From: Megalobrama amblycephala
Lineage: Eukaryota > Chordata > Actinopteri > Cypriniformes > Xenocyprididae
Reading direction: 5' to 3'
DNA length: 64,000 nucleotides
Assembly: GCF_018812025.1 (NCBI RefSeq)
Contig: NC_063050.1
Span: 6,610,047-6,674,046 of the forward strand
In this document: positions 10,991-21,773 of the stretch, one piece after another
How the letters are laid out: each line of letters starts with the position of its first letter
Position numbering within the stretch: position 1 is the stretch's first letter
Notes under the pieces: model-generated
Told to the model about the DNA's origin: nothing
What the model saw: only the letters and a program-made list of their open reading frames with translations
Database searches by the model: none
Made by a program: the position numbers and the translations under genes

Positions 10991-13900
10991 GTTTTTGGAG
11001 CAGTAACATTTAAAAAGTCTCTTGCGGCTCTTGGGAGTGCCGAACTCTAGTTCGTTAAACAACCGTTGGGTGATCCTTACGGATCTGAAGCCCACCATAT
11101 CAGCCAGTTCCTTTGCCTCCATCCATTCACATCCTCTTCTAAGATCGGATACCTTTGATATCCCAGCACTAATCAGTGCGACTCTAATGGCATCAGAGGA
11201 CAAACAAACAGTGTGTAAAAGATCATTAAAAAATAAGGGCTCTTTTAGGATCCAGGCATCAGGACTCCCCCATTCTCTGGAAAAATTAAAAGTCTGCCAC
11301 AGCTCCAATATATTACTATAAAAGGGTGTAAGTCCTCCGAGTGAAGTTCCATTAAAATTCATTAAAAACAGTTGTCTGTCCAAGCCCATTCTTCTGGTCT
11401 TGAGAAGCAGGGCACACGCAACGTCCATCCACACGTGAGGCTGATGATAGAGGAGGCGCTGGACCGCCATCAATCGAAAGGTTGCCAGCCTCGCCTTTAT
11501 GTCGATGAGTCCCTGTCCACCTTCATGCACCGGCAGGTAGAGCATCGCTGGCTTTAGCCAATGTTGTCCAGACCAGAAGAAGTCCACCAGCATCTTTTGA
11601 ATCTCTCTGATTAAAACCATCGGTGGGTCGAGGACCATGAACTTATGCCAGAGTGTTGAGGCGATCAAATTGTTGGCGATCAGAACTCTTCCCCTATACG
11701 AAAGCTGGGGTAGCAACCATTTCCATTTAGACAACTTAGCGCGGACCCTATCTACTAATCCCTCCCAATTTTTCTTTTCAAAGTCATCATTACCTAAAAA
11801 TACCCCTAAATATTTAAAACCTATTTTATTCCATTTAACATTTTTTGGAAGTTTAGGTAAGTTAAAAATATCATTACTTTTGGATCCAAACCATAAGGCT
11901 TCTGTTTTTTCCCAGTTAAGTTTGGCAGAAGAAAGTTTGCCATACATTTCTAAGCTTTCTTCTAAACATTGCACATCTTCTGTATTTTTAATTACAACAG
12001 CAACATCATCAGCATAAGCAGAGAGAACAAAAGCTTCTTTTCTTAAACCTCCTGATATAACTATGCCCTTTAATTTTTTCCTTATCATGCAAAGTAAAGG
12101 TTCTATTGCTAAACTGTAAAGCTGTCCTGACATCGGACATCCCTGTCTAATGCCTTTCTCCATTTTTACAGGAACGCTTAACCCTCCTCCAACTTTTATC
12201 AAACATGAAGCGTCATGGTATAACACCTTTATCCAAGATAAAAACTTTTCACCAAAACCATAGCATTTTAGAACATAAAAGAGATAGTGGTGATCTACAC
12301 GATCAAAAGCTTTCTCTTGATCAAGAGAAACAATCCCAAAGTCCACATTGTACAGTTTTGTATACCTTAAAATATCTCTCATTAAAAACAGGTTATCATA
12401 AATAGATTTCTTGGGAATACAATAAGCTTGGTCTTCAAAAATTAACTTGTCTAACACTTTTTTAAGTCTGTTAACAAAGCACTTAGACAGTATTTTGTAA
12501 TCTGTAGTGAGTACAGACACAGGCCTCCAATTTTTTAACATAAGCAAATCTCCTTTTTTGGGGATTAGAGAGAGAACGGCCCGCTGACAACTTTTAGGGA
12601 GCATATTCAGATTAAAACTTTCCTTTAAAACACAAACCAAATCTTGCCCAATAACTTCCCAAAAGGACTTATAAAACTCTGCCGGCAGACCATCAATGCC
12701 TGGAGCTTTCCCTTTATTAAGCTGATGAACTGCTTCCGTCACTTCTCCGAAACACAGGTCACTTTCAAGAGTTTGTGCAGTTTGTTCATCCAATACTGGC
12801 AGACCATTAAAAAAGTCACTTGATGGATAGAAGTCAGTCTCTTCTTTTGCATATAAATTAGTGTAAAAGTCCACAGCAAGCCTTCTCATCTCCTGAGGAT
12901 CTGAGGTAACTGTCCCGTTTGCTTTTCGAATGCCATGCATAACATTGGATTGGGAGTATTTTTTCTCCAAGTTAAAGAAGAAGGTTGTTGGAGCATCCAT
13001 ATCCTGCACTGATATAAACCGTGCTCTGACCAAAGCTGCTTTAACCCTCTCCTGAAATATATCTCTTAATTCCTGTTTTTTTGTCTTTAAGCGTTCTTGT
13101 AAACAAGGATCATTTTGGTTCATCAGGCTATTTTGAATTTCACATATCTCTTTTTCTAAAACATATACAGTATATTTAAGCTCGTTTCTTGTATGTGATA
13201 AAAATTGCTGACTAAAAAGTTTAATCTGAGCTTTCCCCACTTCCCACCACTGCAGGAGATTGTTAAAATCACTTTTTTGAGTTACCCAATAACTCCAAAA
13301 TTGTTTAAAATTTTCGCAGAAGTCGTGATCTAAAAGAAGTTTGGTGTCAAACCTCCAAAAATAAAAACGAGGGGTTGTATGTGACAATAACACATGTAAA
13401 GTGATCATATGGTGGTCTGAGATAACGTTTGGGATTATTTGTGTGTCCATTGCTCTATTATACATAGTTTTCTTCATATAAAATCTATCGAGACGAGCAG
13501 CACTAATTCTATTGTTAGTAACTCTAATCCAGGTGTACTGTTTCACTCCTTCATTCTTTCCTCTCCAAATATCAAAGAGTTCTGATTGTTTTATAACATT
13601 TTTTAGGGATAGAGCAGATGATGGATGAGGTTCTTCACCATTCCTGTCAGTGATAAAATCTACAGTACAGTTCCAATCCCCACCCATAATTAAAAAATCA
13701 TCTTGATCTAAATCATAAAGAACTTTCTTAAGTTTCTGAAACAGTTGAATTCGATCACTTCCTACTGTGGGAGCATAAATATTAATAAAAACAAAAACCT
13801 TACTGTTTATTTCTACTTTTAAAACAAGGAGCCTTCCTTTTTCTACTTCCCGTTTTGATAAAATATTGATCTTTGTTTTCACTGAGAAAAGTATTGCCAC

Positions 13901-14182
13901 CCCTGCACTTACATTAGTGCCATGGCTTAAAACACACTCACCATCCCACCTCAAACCCCAATCTGTTTCATTTGCTTCATCACTGTGTGTTTCTTGAAGA
14001 AACATCACATTAATCTCTTTAGGTCCAATACACTCTTTTAACAAAGCTAATTTATTTCCATCCCTGGCCCCATTTATGTTCAAAGATCCTACTCTCAGGA
14101 TATCCATAGAAATAAAAGAGGGAAGGAGATCAAATAAAATCAGAAAAGTAAAGAGAAACCCGAAAGAGTTGTAGACACCCAT
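10985..14182 (-). CDS. LINE 1 ORF2: endonuclease and reverse transcriptase
   Basis: An open frame of 1065 codons. Residues 1-25 are hydrophobic (an odd leader), and residue 26 starts MDILRVGSLNINGAR. The APE-like endonuclease occupies about 26-260 (FLQETHS, NIYAPT, GGDWNCT, ARLDRFY, SDHHMITL). The reverse transcriptase spans about 470-780: KAPGIDGLPAEFYK near 491, DQEKAFDRVDH near 620, GIRQGCPMSGQ near 676 and the catalytic YADD at 723-726. All catalytic signatures are present. The enzyme would nick target DNA and prime reverse transcription of its own RNA. The ATG at 14182 lies 7 nt after the ORF1 stop. The frame ends early by a single frameshift, leaving the C-terminal CCHC in another frame. 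Confidence 0.93.
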   Translation of the reverse strand: MGVYNSFGFLFTFLILFDLLPSFISMDILRVGSLNINGARDGNKLALLKECIGPKEINVMFLQETHSDEANETDWGLRWDGECVLSHGTNVSAGVAILFSVKTKINILSKREVEKGRLLVLKVEINSKVFVFINIYAPTVGSDRIQLFQKLKKVLYDLDQDDFLIMGGDWNCTVDFITDRNGEEPHPSSALSLKNVIKQSELFDIWRGKNEGVKQYTWIRVTNNRISAARLDRFYMKKTMYNRAMDTQIIPNVISDHHMITLHVLLSHTTPRFYFWRFDTKLLLDHDFCENFKQFWSYWVTQKSDFNNLLQWWEVGKAQIKLFSQQFLSHTRNELKYTVYVLEKEICEIQNSLMNQNDPCLQERLKTKKQELRDIFQERVKAALVRARFISVQDMDAPTTFFFNLEKKYSQSNVMHGIRKANGTVTSDPQEMRRLAVDFYTNLYAKEETDFYPSSDFFNGLPVLDEQTAQTLESDLCFGEVTEAVHQLNKGKAPGIDGLPAEFYKSFWEVIGQDLVCVLKESFNLNMLPKSCQRAVLSLIPKKGDLLMLKNWRPVSVLTTDYKILSKCFVNRLKKVLDKLIFEDQAYCIPKKSIYDNLFLMRDILRYTKLYNVDFGIVSLDQEKAFDRVDHHYLFYVLKCYGFGEKFLSWIKVLYHDASCLIKVGGGLSVPVKMEKGIRQGCPMSGQLYSLAIEPLLCMIRKKLKGIVISGGLRKEAFVLSAYADDVAVVIKNTEDVQCLEESLEMYGKLSSAKLNWEKTEALWFGSKSNDIFNLPKLPKNVKWNKIGFKYLGVFLGNDDFEKKNWEGLVDRVRAKLSKWKWLLPQLSYRGRVLIANNLIASTLWHKFMVLDPPMVLIREIQKMLVDFFWSGQHWLKPAMLYLPVHEGGQGLIDIKARLATFRLMAVQRLLYHQPHVWMDVACALLLKTRRMGLDRQLFLMNFNGTSLGGLTPFYSNILELWQTFNFSREWGSPDAWILKEPLFFNDLLHTVCLSSDAIRVALISAGISKVSDLRRGCEWMEAKELADMVGFRSVRITQRLFNELEFGTPKSRKRLFKCYCSKNL

Positions 14183-14189
14183 GTGATCC

Positions 14190-15327
14190 TTATTTTAATT
14201 TACTTCTCTTATTTCGAACTTTCTTTGAACTTTGCCTAATTGCCGTTATGTGTTTCTTTAACCTAAATCTCTTTTGTTGGGACAGAACTTCATTGCTGCA
14301 CTCACTGCGAATTTTTATCACTGAATCAACAAACTTGTTTAAATCAGGGAAAAACTCTACAAGTTCAACACTTTTGCCTTTGGTTTCATCCAAGAAGTTG
14401 TTAATCTGTTCAACAGTATACAACTCTCCTTCATAAGCCTTATCCATATCCACATCAAAACAGGATTCATCATCTCTAATGCTTCCTTCAGTGACTGCAG
14501 ACTGTCCATCCACCTCATCATCACTACTCTCCACACACCTCTTACTCAAAGCCTCTTCAGCTTTAGCACCATCAGTAACTCTGCTGAACACTTACAGCAC
14601 TGACACTAGGCATTTGACTATCATTAACAACATTAACCGCTTCACTTACCTCAGTGTTAATCACTTTGGCCGTCTCTGCCTGTACACTGCCTTCCGTCGT
14701 TACAATTTGTTGCTCATCTGTCCGCGGGCCCTGGTTCTCCTCGGCGCGTTGTTTATGTGGACAGACGAAGCGTTTGTGGCCGATATCTCCGCACTCAAAA
14801 CAGCGTAAACTGTCTGTGCTCGCGTACAGCATGTATGAACTGTCTCCGTGAGACGCACGGAAAGAGACATCGAGTGTTTTGTCCGGCGAAGTTAGAAACA
14901 TATACAGTTGTCTCCTAAAAGACAACACGTGTTTTAGCGATGCGTTCTTGCATCCGAGCGGAATCATTTTCACCCCTCCAGCAATTTTCCCGAATCTAGA
15001 CAACTCCTTTACAATTGAATCACTAGAAATAAAAGGCGGTACATTTGAAACCGTGACTTTTGTAGCCGGGGCAGATAAGGGTGTGACGGGCACATACGTT
15101 TCCTTAACCCAAATTCCGTTTTCAATCATAGTTTTTACTAAGTGTTCGTTTTTTAGAAACACTACAACAGCTTTATTCATCCTAGAGGCCGAGTTTATGT
15201 TTTCGTGGCCGATTTGGTCCGCGACGGCGAGGAGAACATCTTCTATGGTTGCGCCTGATTCCGGCGCACACCTGAACCCATTCCTGAGAGAGAGAGGCGA
15301 CGCTGCCCGCTCCGGGGCAGACGTCAT
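14190..15327 (-). pseudogene. LINE 1 ORF1: RNA-binding gag-like protein, one frameshift
   Basis: The first in-frame ATG is at 15327 (MTSAPERAASPLSL). The N-terminal half has an RRM-like fold candidate (ATIEDVLLAVADQIGHENI, TKVTVSNVPPF), followed by a CCHC knuckle, CFECGDIGHKRFVCPHK. A frame break at about 14575-14590 separates the C-terminal part, which holds the acidic region and the conserved motif FLDETKGKSV...FFPDLNKFVDSV and a basic end KRFRLKKHI. ORF1 proteins of this group bind element RNA; that role is family knowledge. Confidence 0.88.
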
Positions 15328-15541
15328 TACAGCCTCACGCTCCCCACTCACTCAATCACACTGACTAACACTAAAACAAAAGGAAAAAAAGAAAAAGAAA
15401 AAATAATGCCCAAAGAATTGGGGGAAAAAAGGAAAAGAAAAAGACAAACAACGGTTAAATCAGAAAAAATCTTGAAAAACCGTGCGCTCCCCCACATGCA
15501 ACCCAAACGCCACACTCTCGCTACCCAGCATGCAACACACC

Positions 15542-15568
15542 AGAGAGAGAGAGAGAGAGAGAGAGAGA
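15542..15568. repeat. (GA)n junction between LINE 1 and LINE 2
   Basis: A pure GA tract of about 27 bp shared as the 5' boundary of LINE 1 and the 3' boundary of LINE 2. It is target sequence left between two head-to-tail insertions. Confidence 0.9.
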
Positions 15569-15658
15569 ATTGAATTTTAAGTTCACCTTTATTTTTATAA
15601 AAAAATTTATTATTACAAAAAAAAAAAATCACAAATGATTTACATAAAACCAACAAAA

Positions 15659-18600
15659 TCAATAAAAATACAGTGTGCACAATACTTCATTTAATCCCCA
15701 TAATTCTATGAACTTTGGCAGACATTCCACCAACTTGTAGTATGCATACTCCACCCTCAATCGAGAAGCTACAAAACCTAAAAACATAGACACAACGCTT
15801 ATTACCCCTTGCCCCAACATGTTTTCTCTTGTCTTCCAAATGACCAGTTTTGCAGTGCCAGATAAAACATTCATTAAAACCAACACATTTTTCTATTGAA
15901 CTGAATACTTTGGCCCAAAAATGAATAATTGAAAAGAAAATTCTTCACCCAGGGACAAGGACAAAATACTTAATAAATCAAAAAGATTAACCAATCATGA
16001 ACACTGTACAAAAACAAAAATTGACTCTGCCTCAGAGCAAAAGGGACATCCCACCCCAACACTAGGATTGAGGTGTGCCACATGTCTGTTTGTAGCTATT
16101 GTACAATCCTCCACTGGAGGTCACCTGTCCTCTTGTCAATCGGACGTTTGTACAGGGTACGCCAGCAGCCTTTAGGGGAAGAGTCAGTTCCAAAAAAACT
16201 GTGTCCATCTAGTTGAAGAAACTCCATTCAAAAATTGCATGTTGGAAACTTTAACACATATCAAGTAAAGAGATTTCTTTCCAGCAGATTCAAAACTTTC
16301 CAGAACTGGCGTCCTCAGAGACAACAAACAGCTTTCATCTTCCACCCAGTCTTCTACAGGTGCATTTACAATGATTGAGGGAAAGATATAACCATGCCCC
16401 TCCACCCATTCATTTAGGACATCTTGGTTTTTCAAAAAAACTTGATAATCTGCTCTCAAGTCCTTGAATATCTCTGCCATGCACTGTTGTAAAAATCGGA
16501 TTGATTTCACACCGCTTCTTTGGCTCACATCTCACACATTACCTCTCAGGATATGTCCCAGCTTATTACACCCAGCCGCTGACAGTCGTGCTCACTTATA
16601 TTCAGAAGACAACAGTCTTGAAGGTAAAAAGGGGTTCAAAAACAATGGTTCCTTTAATAACCAAGACCAGCAGGAGTATTAGATGGTCTTGATACAACAA
16701 AAACCTTCCAGGCCTCCAGCACAGATCTATAAAGAGGGAAGATCCACCATTTCAGACTCTTTCAGCTGCATTAAAAACAAATGTTTATCAAAATTCATTC
16801 CACCTGCCATCCTTAAACGAGCTGTTGCAGTATCCATCCAGGCAGAGTTTTTGTTGTACAATAGTCTTCGAGCTGTTTGTAGTCGAAAAGTCATTATCCC
16901 AGACTTGATATCCACCAAGCCCTGCCCCCCTTCTTGTACTGGAAGATACAAAGCAGTTGATTTAATCCAGTGATGTCCTGACCAGAAAAAATGGTAACGC
17001 TTTAGATTACAGCCCAGAAAGTACTGCGTAATTACAACGAATTTACAGTATAAATTTCAGTAATAGTGTAACTATACAGTAAGTATGTGTAAGTATAGGG
17101 GAACAATATGTAAAGTATTGGGAATAAAGGGGTAACAACCAGGAAAATAACAAATTATTTATACTGTAAATAATGTATAACTAAGAGGTACGTATGACAT
17201 ATAACTAAGGGGTAAATATGACATTACGGGCCGTAAATTAAAGTGGAGCTTGTTACACTCTTATTTCATGTAGGGTAAGTAATTAATAAAATGCAAACAA
17301 TCTGATATCACTGACTCCGAAACCTTTATTTGAAAAACAACTTCATTAAAAACAGGTCTACAGCACTTATTATTCATTTTTTTAAATCAACTTTTCATTT
17401 CAAATTCTAAAGTCCTGACAGAAAGTAACAAGTTTTGTCCGTTTTTTGGTTGTTGTTGTTTCTCGCTTGGCTTCCTCCTGCTCTTGTTTCTCAGCTGATG
17501 AATCTTAAGAAGGAATCTCATTGCTGTTCTGTATTATAAGAAATACAGTACACCCCGAAATTTTCTCATGGTTTAGGCTATTCATCTTTTTGCTTCTGAC
17601 CAACTGTCACCAGCGCCTGCATGAGAGTCGACTTTGCGTTTGACGAAGCACATTAATGAGCAACGTGAAGCTTTCATGACGTTCTCGCGGGAGATTCGTG
17701 TGAAACTCTCGCGAGAACTGCCGTCTGTTATTCTGTCTTGTTTGTTTCTCATTCTCATTATCTGTTATTCTGTGTATTTTGTTGTGAGCATTACTAAAAA
17801 AAATAATTAAAAAAAAAAAACTGACGGCATCCAACATCTGCGTGAGTTTCTCGGCACATTTATGTCACGCTTCAAGTTACGTCAAGCATGAACTCTCAAC
17901 CCTCGCATGCACGCGCAGGAGACAGTTGGTCGAAAGTTTTAAAAATATTCAAATATTTGGTATTTTTCTTACAAATACGTATCGTTTCACTTCAGAAGAC
18001 ATCGATTCATCCATTAGGGTCGTATGGATTACTGTAGTTATTGCTGTATGTGCTGTTTGATGCTTCGACTTTTAGGAACGTGAGCTTGCATTATAAAGCG
18101 TTCCCAGATTATTTATTTTTTGTCCTAAATTCCTTTTTGTGTTCATCTTAAGAAGGAAAGTCGTATACATCTCAAATGGCATGAGGGTAAAAGATGAGTA
18201 AACGGTGAGCACATTTCCGGGTGTACTGTATTTTCTTATAATACAGAATAGCAAATGGGATTCCCTCTTAAGATTCATCAGTGGAAAGAAAGAAAAAGAG
18301 GAACAAGAGGAGGAGGAAGCCAAGCAAGAGAAACAAATAAGAAGTGTTGCAACTTTAAATCTGTTTTGAAATAAGTTGTTTTTCAAATAAAGTTTTCCAA
18401 GTGATATGACTGTTTGCGTTTATTTATTTATTTATTTATTTATTTATTCATTTTTTATTAATTACTTACCTGTAACTACATGAAATAAGAGGGTAACAAG
18501 CTCCACTTTAATTTACGGCCTGTAATGTCATACTTACCCCTTAGTTATATGTCATATGTACCCCTTAGTTATAAAATATTTACAGTATAAATAATTTGTT

Positions 18601-21252
18601 ATTTTCCTGGTTGTTACCCCTTTATTCCCGATACTTTACATATTGTTCCCCTATACTTACACATACTTACTGTATAGTTACACTATAATTATTGAAAGTT
18701 ACGCTGTAAATTTGTTGTAATTACGCAGTACTTTCCGGGCTGTAATCTAAAGCGTTACCGAAAAAAGTCACCAGCCTCCTTTGAATACTCTGAATTAATC
18801 CTGTGGGTGGCTGCAGTACACTCAGTTTATGCCAAAGAGTAGAAATTATTAGCGACCAAAACTCTTCCCCTGTAGGACAACTGGGGTAGCAACCATTTCC
18901 AGCGAGACAATCAAGTACACACTCTTTCCTCTAAACCCTCCCAATTTAGCTTTTGAAACTCACTTGAGCCAAAATAAATACCTAAAATTTTCAATCCCTC
19001 TTTTTTCCATACAAGATCTCCTGGCAACCGTGGAACATTTTCAAAAGAAAACTGTCCTGCCCAAAAAGCCTAACTTTTGTCCCAGTTAACTTTAACTGAT
19101 GAAGCTTTTTCATACACATTAAGTGCATTAACCAGAGCCTTAATGTCTTTCTCATGATTAACAAAAACAGTCACATCATCAGCATAAGCACTTACAGTGA
19201 TACTTGAACTCTGAGATAACCCAGGAACAATAAAACTAGACAAAGTTAAGTAAATTAATAAGAAGAGGCTCAATAGCAATGCTATATAATTGCCCTGATA
19301 AAGGACAACCTTGTCTAATGCCTCTTGAAACTGGGATTGGTCGGCTTAACCAACCTTCACAATACAAGCAGCACCTGTATACAATAATTTGACCTAGTTT
19401 AAAAAAATTTCATCAATACCAAAAGCTTTTAAAACATTAAAAAGATAACTATGATCAACACGATCAAAGGCTTTTTCTTGGTCTAAAGAAATTATACCAA
19501 CTTTCATTTCAAAACCTTTACAAATGTCTAACATGTCCCGAATTAAAAACAAGTTATACATGATCGTTCTCTCTGGAATACAATAAGTTTGATCTTTTTG
19601 TCAATTAAGATATTTTTTAAGTCTGTTAGCAAGACACTTAGCCAAAATTTTATAATCAGTGGTCAATAATGCAACAGGTCTCCAATTTACTAAAAGAGAT
19701 AAATCTCCCTTTTTTGTTAATAAAGATATAACGGCACGTTGACAGGATATAGGCAAAAATCTTTGCTGCATTCACAGAAATCCTCATATAAATGTTCACC
19801 AATACAGCTCCAGAAACGCTTGTAAAATTCAGACAGCAGGAGATCGTCCAATACCAAGCTGACCGATTGCAGCAGTGAGTTCTTGAAAAGACAGCTCAGT
19901 GTCCAAAGCAGTCTTAGAGTCTGAGTCTATTTGAGGCAAGTCTTGAATCAGCTGTTCAGCACAATCAGTATCACAATGATCAGCAGTATACAAGCTGGAA
20001 TAAGAAGTCACTGCATGAAGCCTCATCTCAGCGATATTACTGGTTACCCTCCCATCAGGAAGGCGAAGACAAGCCATTTGTTTCTGTTGTGCCACTTTGT
20101 GCTCTAAATTAAATAAATAAGCACTAGGGGCATCCATGTCATTAACAGAGACAAACCGAGACATTACAAGAGCTCCCTTCACCCTCTCATTCAAAAACAA
20201 ACCCAATTGAGCAAATTAGGATCATATCTATTAGATCCACCTCCATATTTGATATATCGTTCTCAATTAAATGAATAGTTTCTCTTAAATTGTTAGTGGG
20301 ATTAGCAGTATGTTGCAGACAAAACAATTTAATATTAATCTTCCCTATTTCCCACCACTGTTTTAAATTTTCAAAAGTGTCTTTACACAATCTCCACTGC
20401 TGCCAAAAATTAATATCCTGAAGCAGTTTAGTGTTAAATGCCAATTAGAAGACTTTTTTTATACACTTGGACATACTTATAGTTAGAGAAACCAGATGAT
20501 GATCTGTGAACCCTACTGGAATGATTAAACAATCAATAATCCTACTACTAAAATGATTAGACACATAGATCCTATCCAGTCGAGCAGCACTAACTCTGTT
20601 ATCCATCATTTTAATCCAAGTATATTGTCTCACTTGTGAATGTTTAATCCGCCACATATCTAAAATACCTATTTCTTTGATTATTTTCGATAATTGAGAT
20701 GCAGACTGAAAATGAGGTTCCTCATTAGTACGATCAATAGTAAAATTTTCAGTACAGTTCCAATCACCTCCCATAATTATATTTCCATCAGAACACTGAT
20801 TTAAAACATTACTTAACATATTGAAAAAAATTGCTCGTTCATGCCCGACAGTAGGTGCATACACATAATAAAAAAGGACCTCTTCAATATTAGCTTTCAC
20901 TACGAGTCTACCATTTACAGGTTCCTCTGTTTTTAACTCTTATATCTGGAGAGAACAAGATTGCCACCCCTGCACTCACATTTGTTTTATGACTAAGTAC
21001 ATACTGCCCTTTCCACCATATTCCCCAGTCAACTTCGTTAACTCTATCACTATGTGTTTCTTGAAGGAAAATAACATGTACATTTTTTTGCTCTATTGTT
21101 TCAAAAACCAGAGCACGCTTACGTTCATCCCTTCCACCATTAATGTTCAGTGAGCCAACCCTTAAAACTTCCACAAAAGACTGGAAGAAAGAGCAGACAG
21201 ACTGAAAGGAGCAGAAATAAAGAAAAAAAAAAAAAAACAGCATGTGATGCAT
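15659..21252 (-). pseudogene. LINE 2 ORF2, broken into many fragments
   Basis: Endonuclease pieces lie at 20445-21252 (VGSLNINGGRD, FLQETHSD, YAPTVG, GGDWNCT, AARLDRIYV, FTDHHLVSL). Reverse transcriptase pieces lie at about 19070-20444 (SAYADDVTVFV intact at the motif level). The C-terminal pieces lie on the far side of the foldback insertion at 15659-16951 (LPVQEGGQGLVDI). Multiple stops and frame changes show it is dead. The upstream ATG at 21252 is 10 nt after the ORF1 stop, followed by a strongly hydrophobic leader as in its siblings. Confidence 0.85.
16993..18759. mobile_element. Long-arm foldback DNA transposon inside LINE 2
   Basis: The left end GGTAACGCTTTAGATTACAG and the right end ctgtaatctaaagcgttacc are inverted copies. 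The complementarity extends about 570-600 bp inward on each side (for example 17323-17350 pairs with 18368-18390, and 17520-17560 pairs with 18220-18260). Flanks gaaaaaat (16985-16992) and gaaaaaag (18760-18767) suggest an 8-bp target duplication with one mismatch. No transposase is visible in the ~600-bp centre, so it is non-autonomous. Confidence 0.85.
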
Positions 21253-21262
21253 GGAAGGACAA

Positions 21263-21560
21263 TTACAGAGATAATTTTAACTTTCTATTTTTCTCTGTTT
21301 TTCGATACTTTCTAACTGCAGTTATGTGCTTCTTTAAACGGAACCGCTTCTTTTCACTCAAAAGATCAACCCCCACTGTCTTATGAAGAAAAGTAACTGA
21401 CCCTACAAACTTATCAACATCAGGAAAAAATTCCCCAACATCAACCTGCTTTCCAAAAGTATTATGCGGCACATTTGAAATTTGCTAGAAGCATTATGTA
21501 CCGGTGTAACTTGCACCAATTCATCTTTAATGACAAGCCCTGTTTCAATCACAACTAATA
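21263..21560 (-). pseudogene. LINE 2 ORF1 remnant
   Basis: Only the conserved C-terminal domain (FFPDVDKFVGSV, KKRFRLKKHITAVRKY) survives, at 21263-21472. It is joined to a short upstream fragment; the CCHC knuckle and most of the RRM-like half are deleted. It ends TAA ten bases before the ORF2 start. Confidence 0.8.
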
Positions 21561-21675
21561 CCAAACCATGCAAAAGAAAAAAGAGAAGAAAAATGAAAAC
21601 AGATTGGGAAAAAAAAACAACAGGTGAACTTTCACAGCTTCACTCTCACCCACAACCTCCCAGCATGCACCACGT

Positions 21676-21691
21676 GAGAGAGAGAGAGAGA

Positions 21692-21722
<31 letters not shown>
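21676..21722. repeat. (GA)n tract directly upstream of gene 2
   Basis: About 47 bp of GA with one T interruption. It is the inner half of the GA target split by LINE 1 and LINE 2. The downstream sequence 'gcagctcttcatgaagtctg' is the shared leader of genes 2-5. Confidence 0.9.
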
Positions 21723-21731
21723 CAGCTCTTC

Positions 21732-21773
21732 ATGAAGTCTGTCCACCAGCAGCACACAGATAAAGCAGAATGA
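21732..21773 (+). promoter_or_regulatory. Upstream ORF overlapping the gene 2 start codon
   Basis: ATG at 21732 opens 13 codons (MKSVHQQHTDKAE) and stops at TGA 21771-21773, overlapping the receptor ATG at 21770-21772 in the form ATGA. The same uORF is found before genes 3, 4 and 5. Confidence 0.7.

Larger units (their letters stand above)
10031..15541 (-). mobile_element. LINE 1: Tx1-group (Kibi-like) non-LTR retrotransposon, nearly full length
   Basis: Bounded by (GA)n on both sides. On the minus strand, 5' to 3': leader with a CCCAGCATGC motif (plus-strand 15524-15533), ORF1, a 7-nt gap, ORF2, then a 3' UTR ending with AATAAA and AAAGTCAAAAGT directly joined to (CT)n. About 5.5 kb long. 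ORF1 and ORF2 each have one frame break. The Tx1/Kibi assignment rests on remembered family traits (APE endonuclease, CCHC ORF1, TC-repeat target) and has not been checked by alignment. Confidence 0.88.
15569..21675 (-). mobile_element. LINE 2: Tx1-group LINE, degraded and interrupted
   Basis: The 3' end (read on the minus strand: AATAAAGGTGAACTTAAAATTCAATT then CTCTCT) abuts the GA tract at 15568. The 5' end with CCCAGCATGC (21659-21668) abuts the GA tract before gene 2. A 1767-bp foldback transposon splits it at 16993-18759. The 3' end variant and the endonuclease sequence (ETIEQK) group it with LINE 4 rather than LINE 1. Confidence 0.87.
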
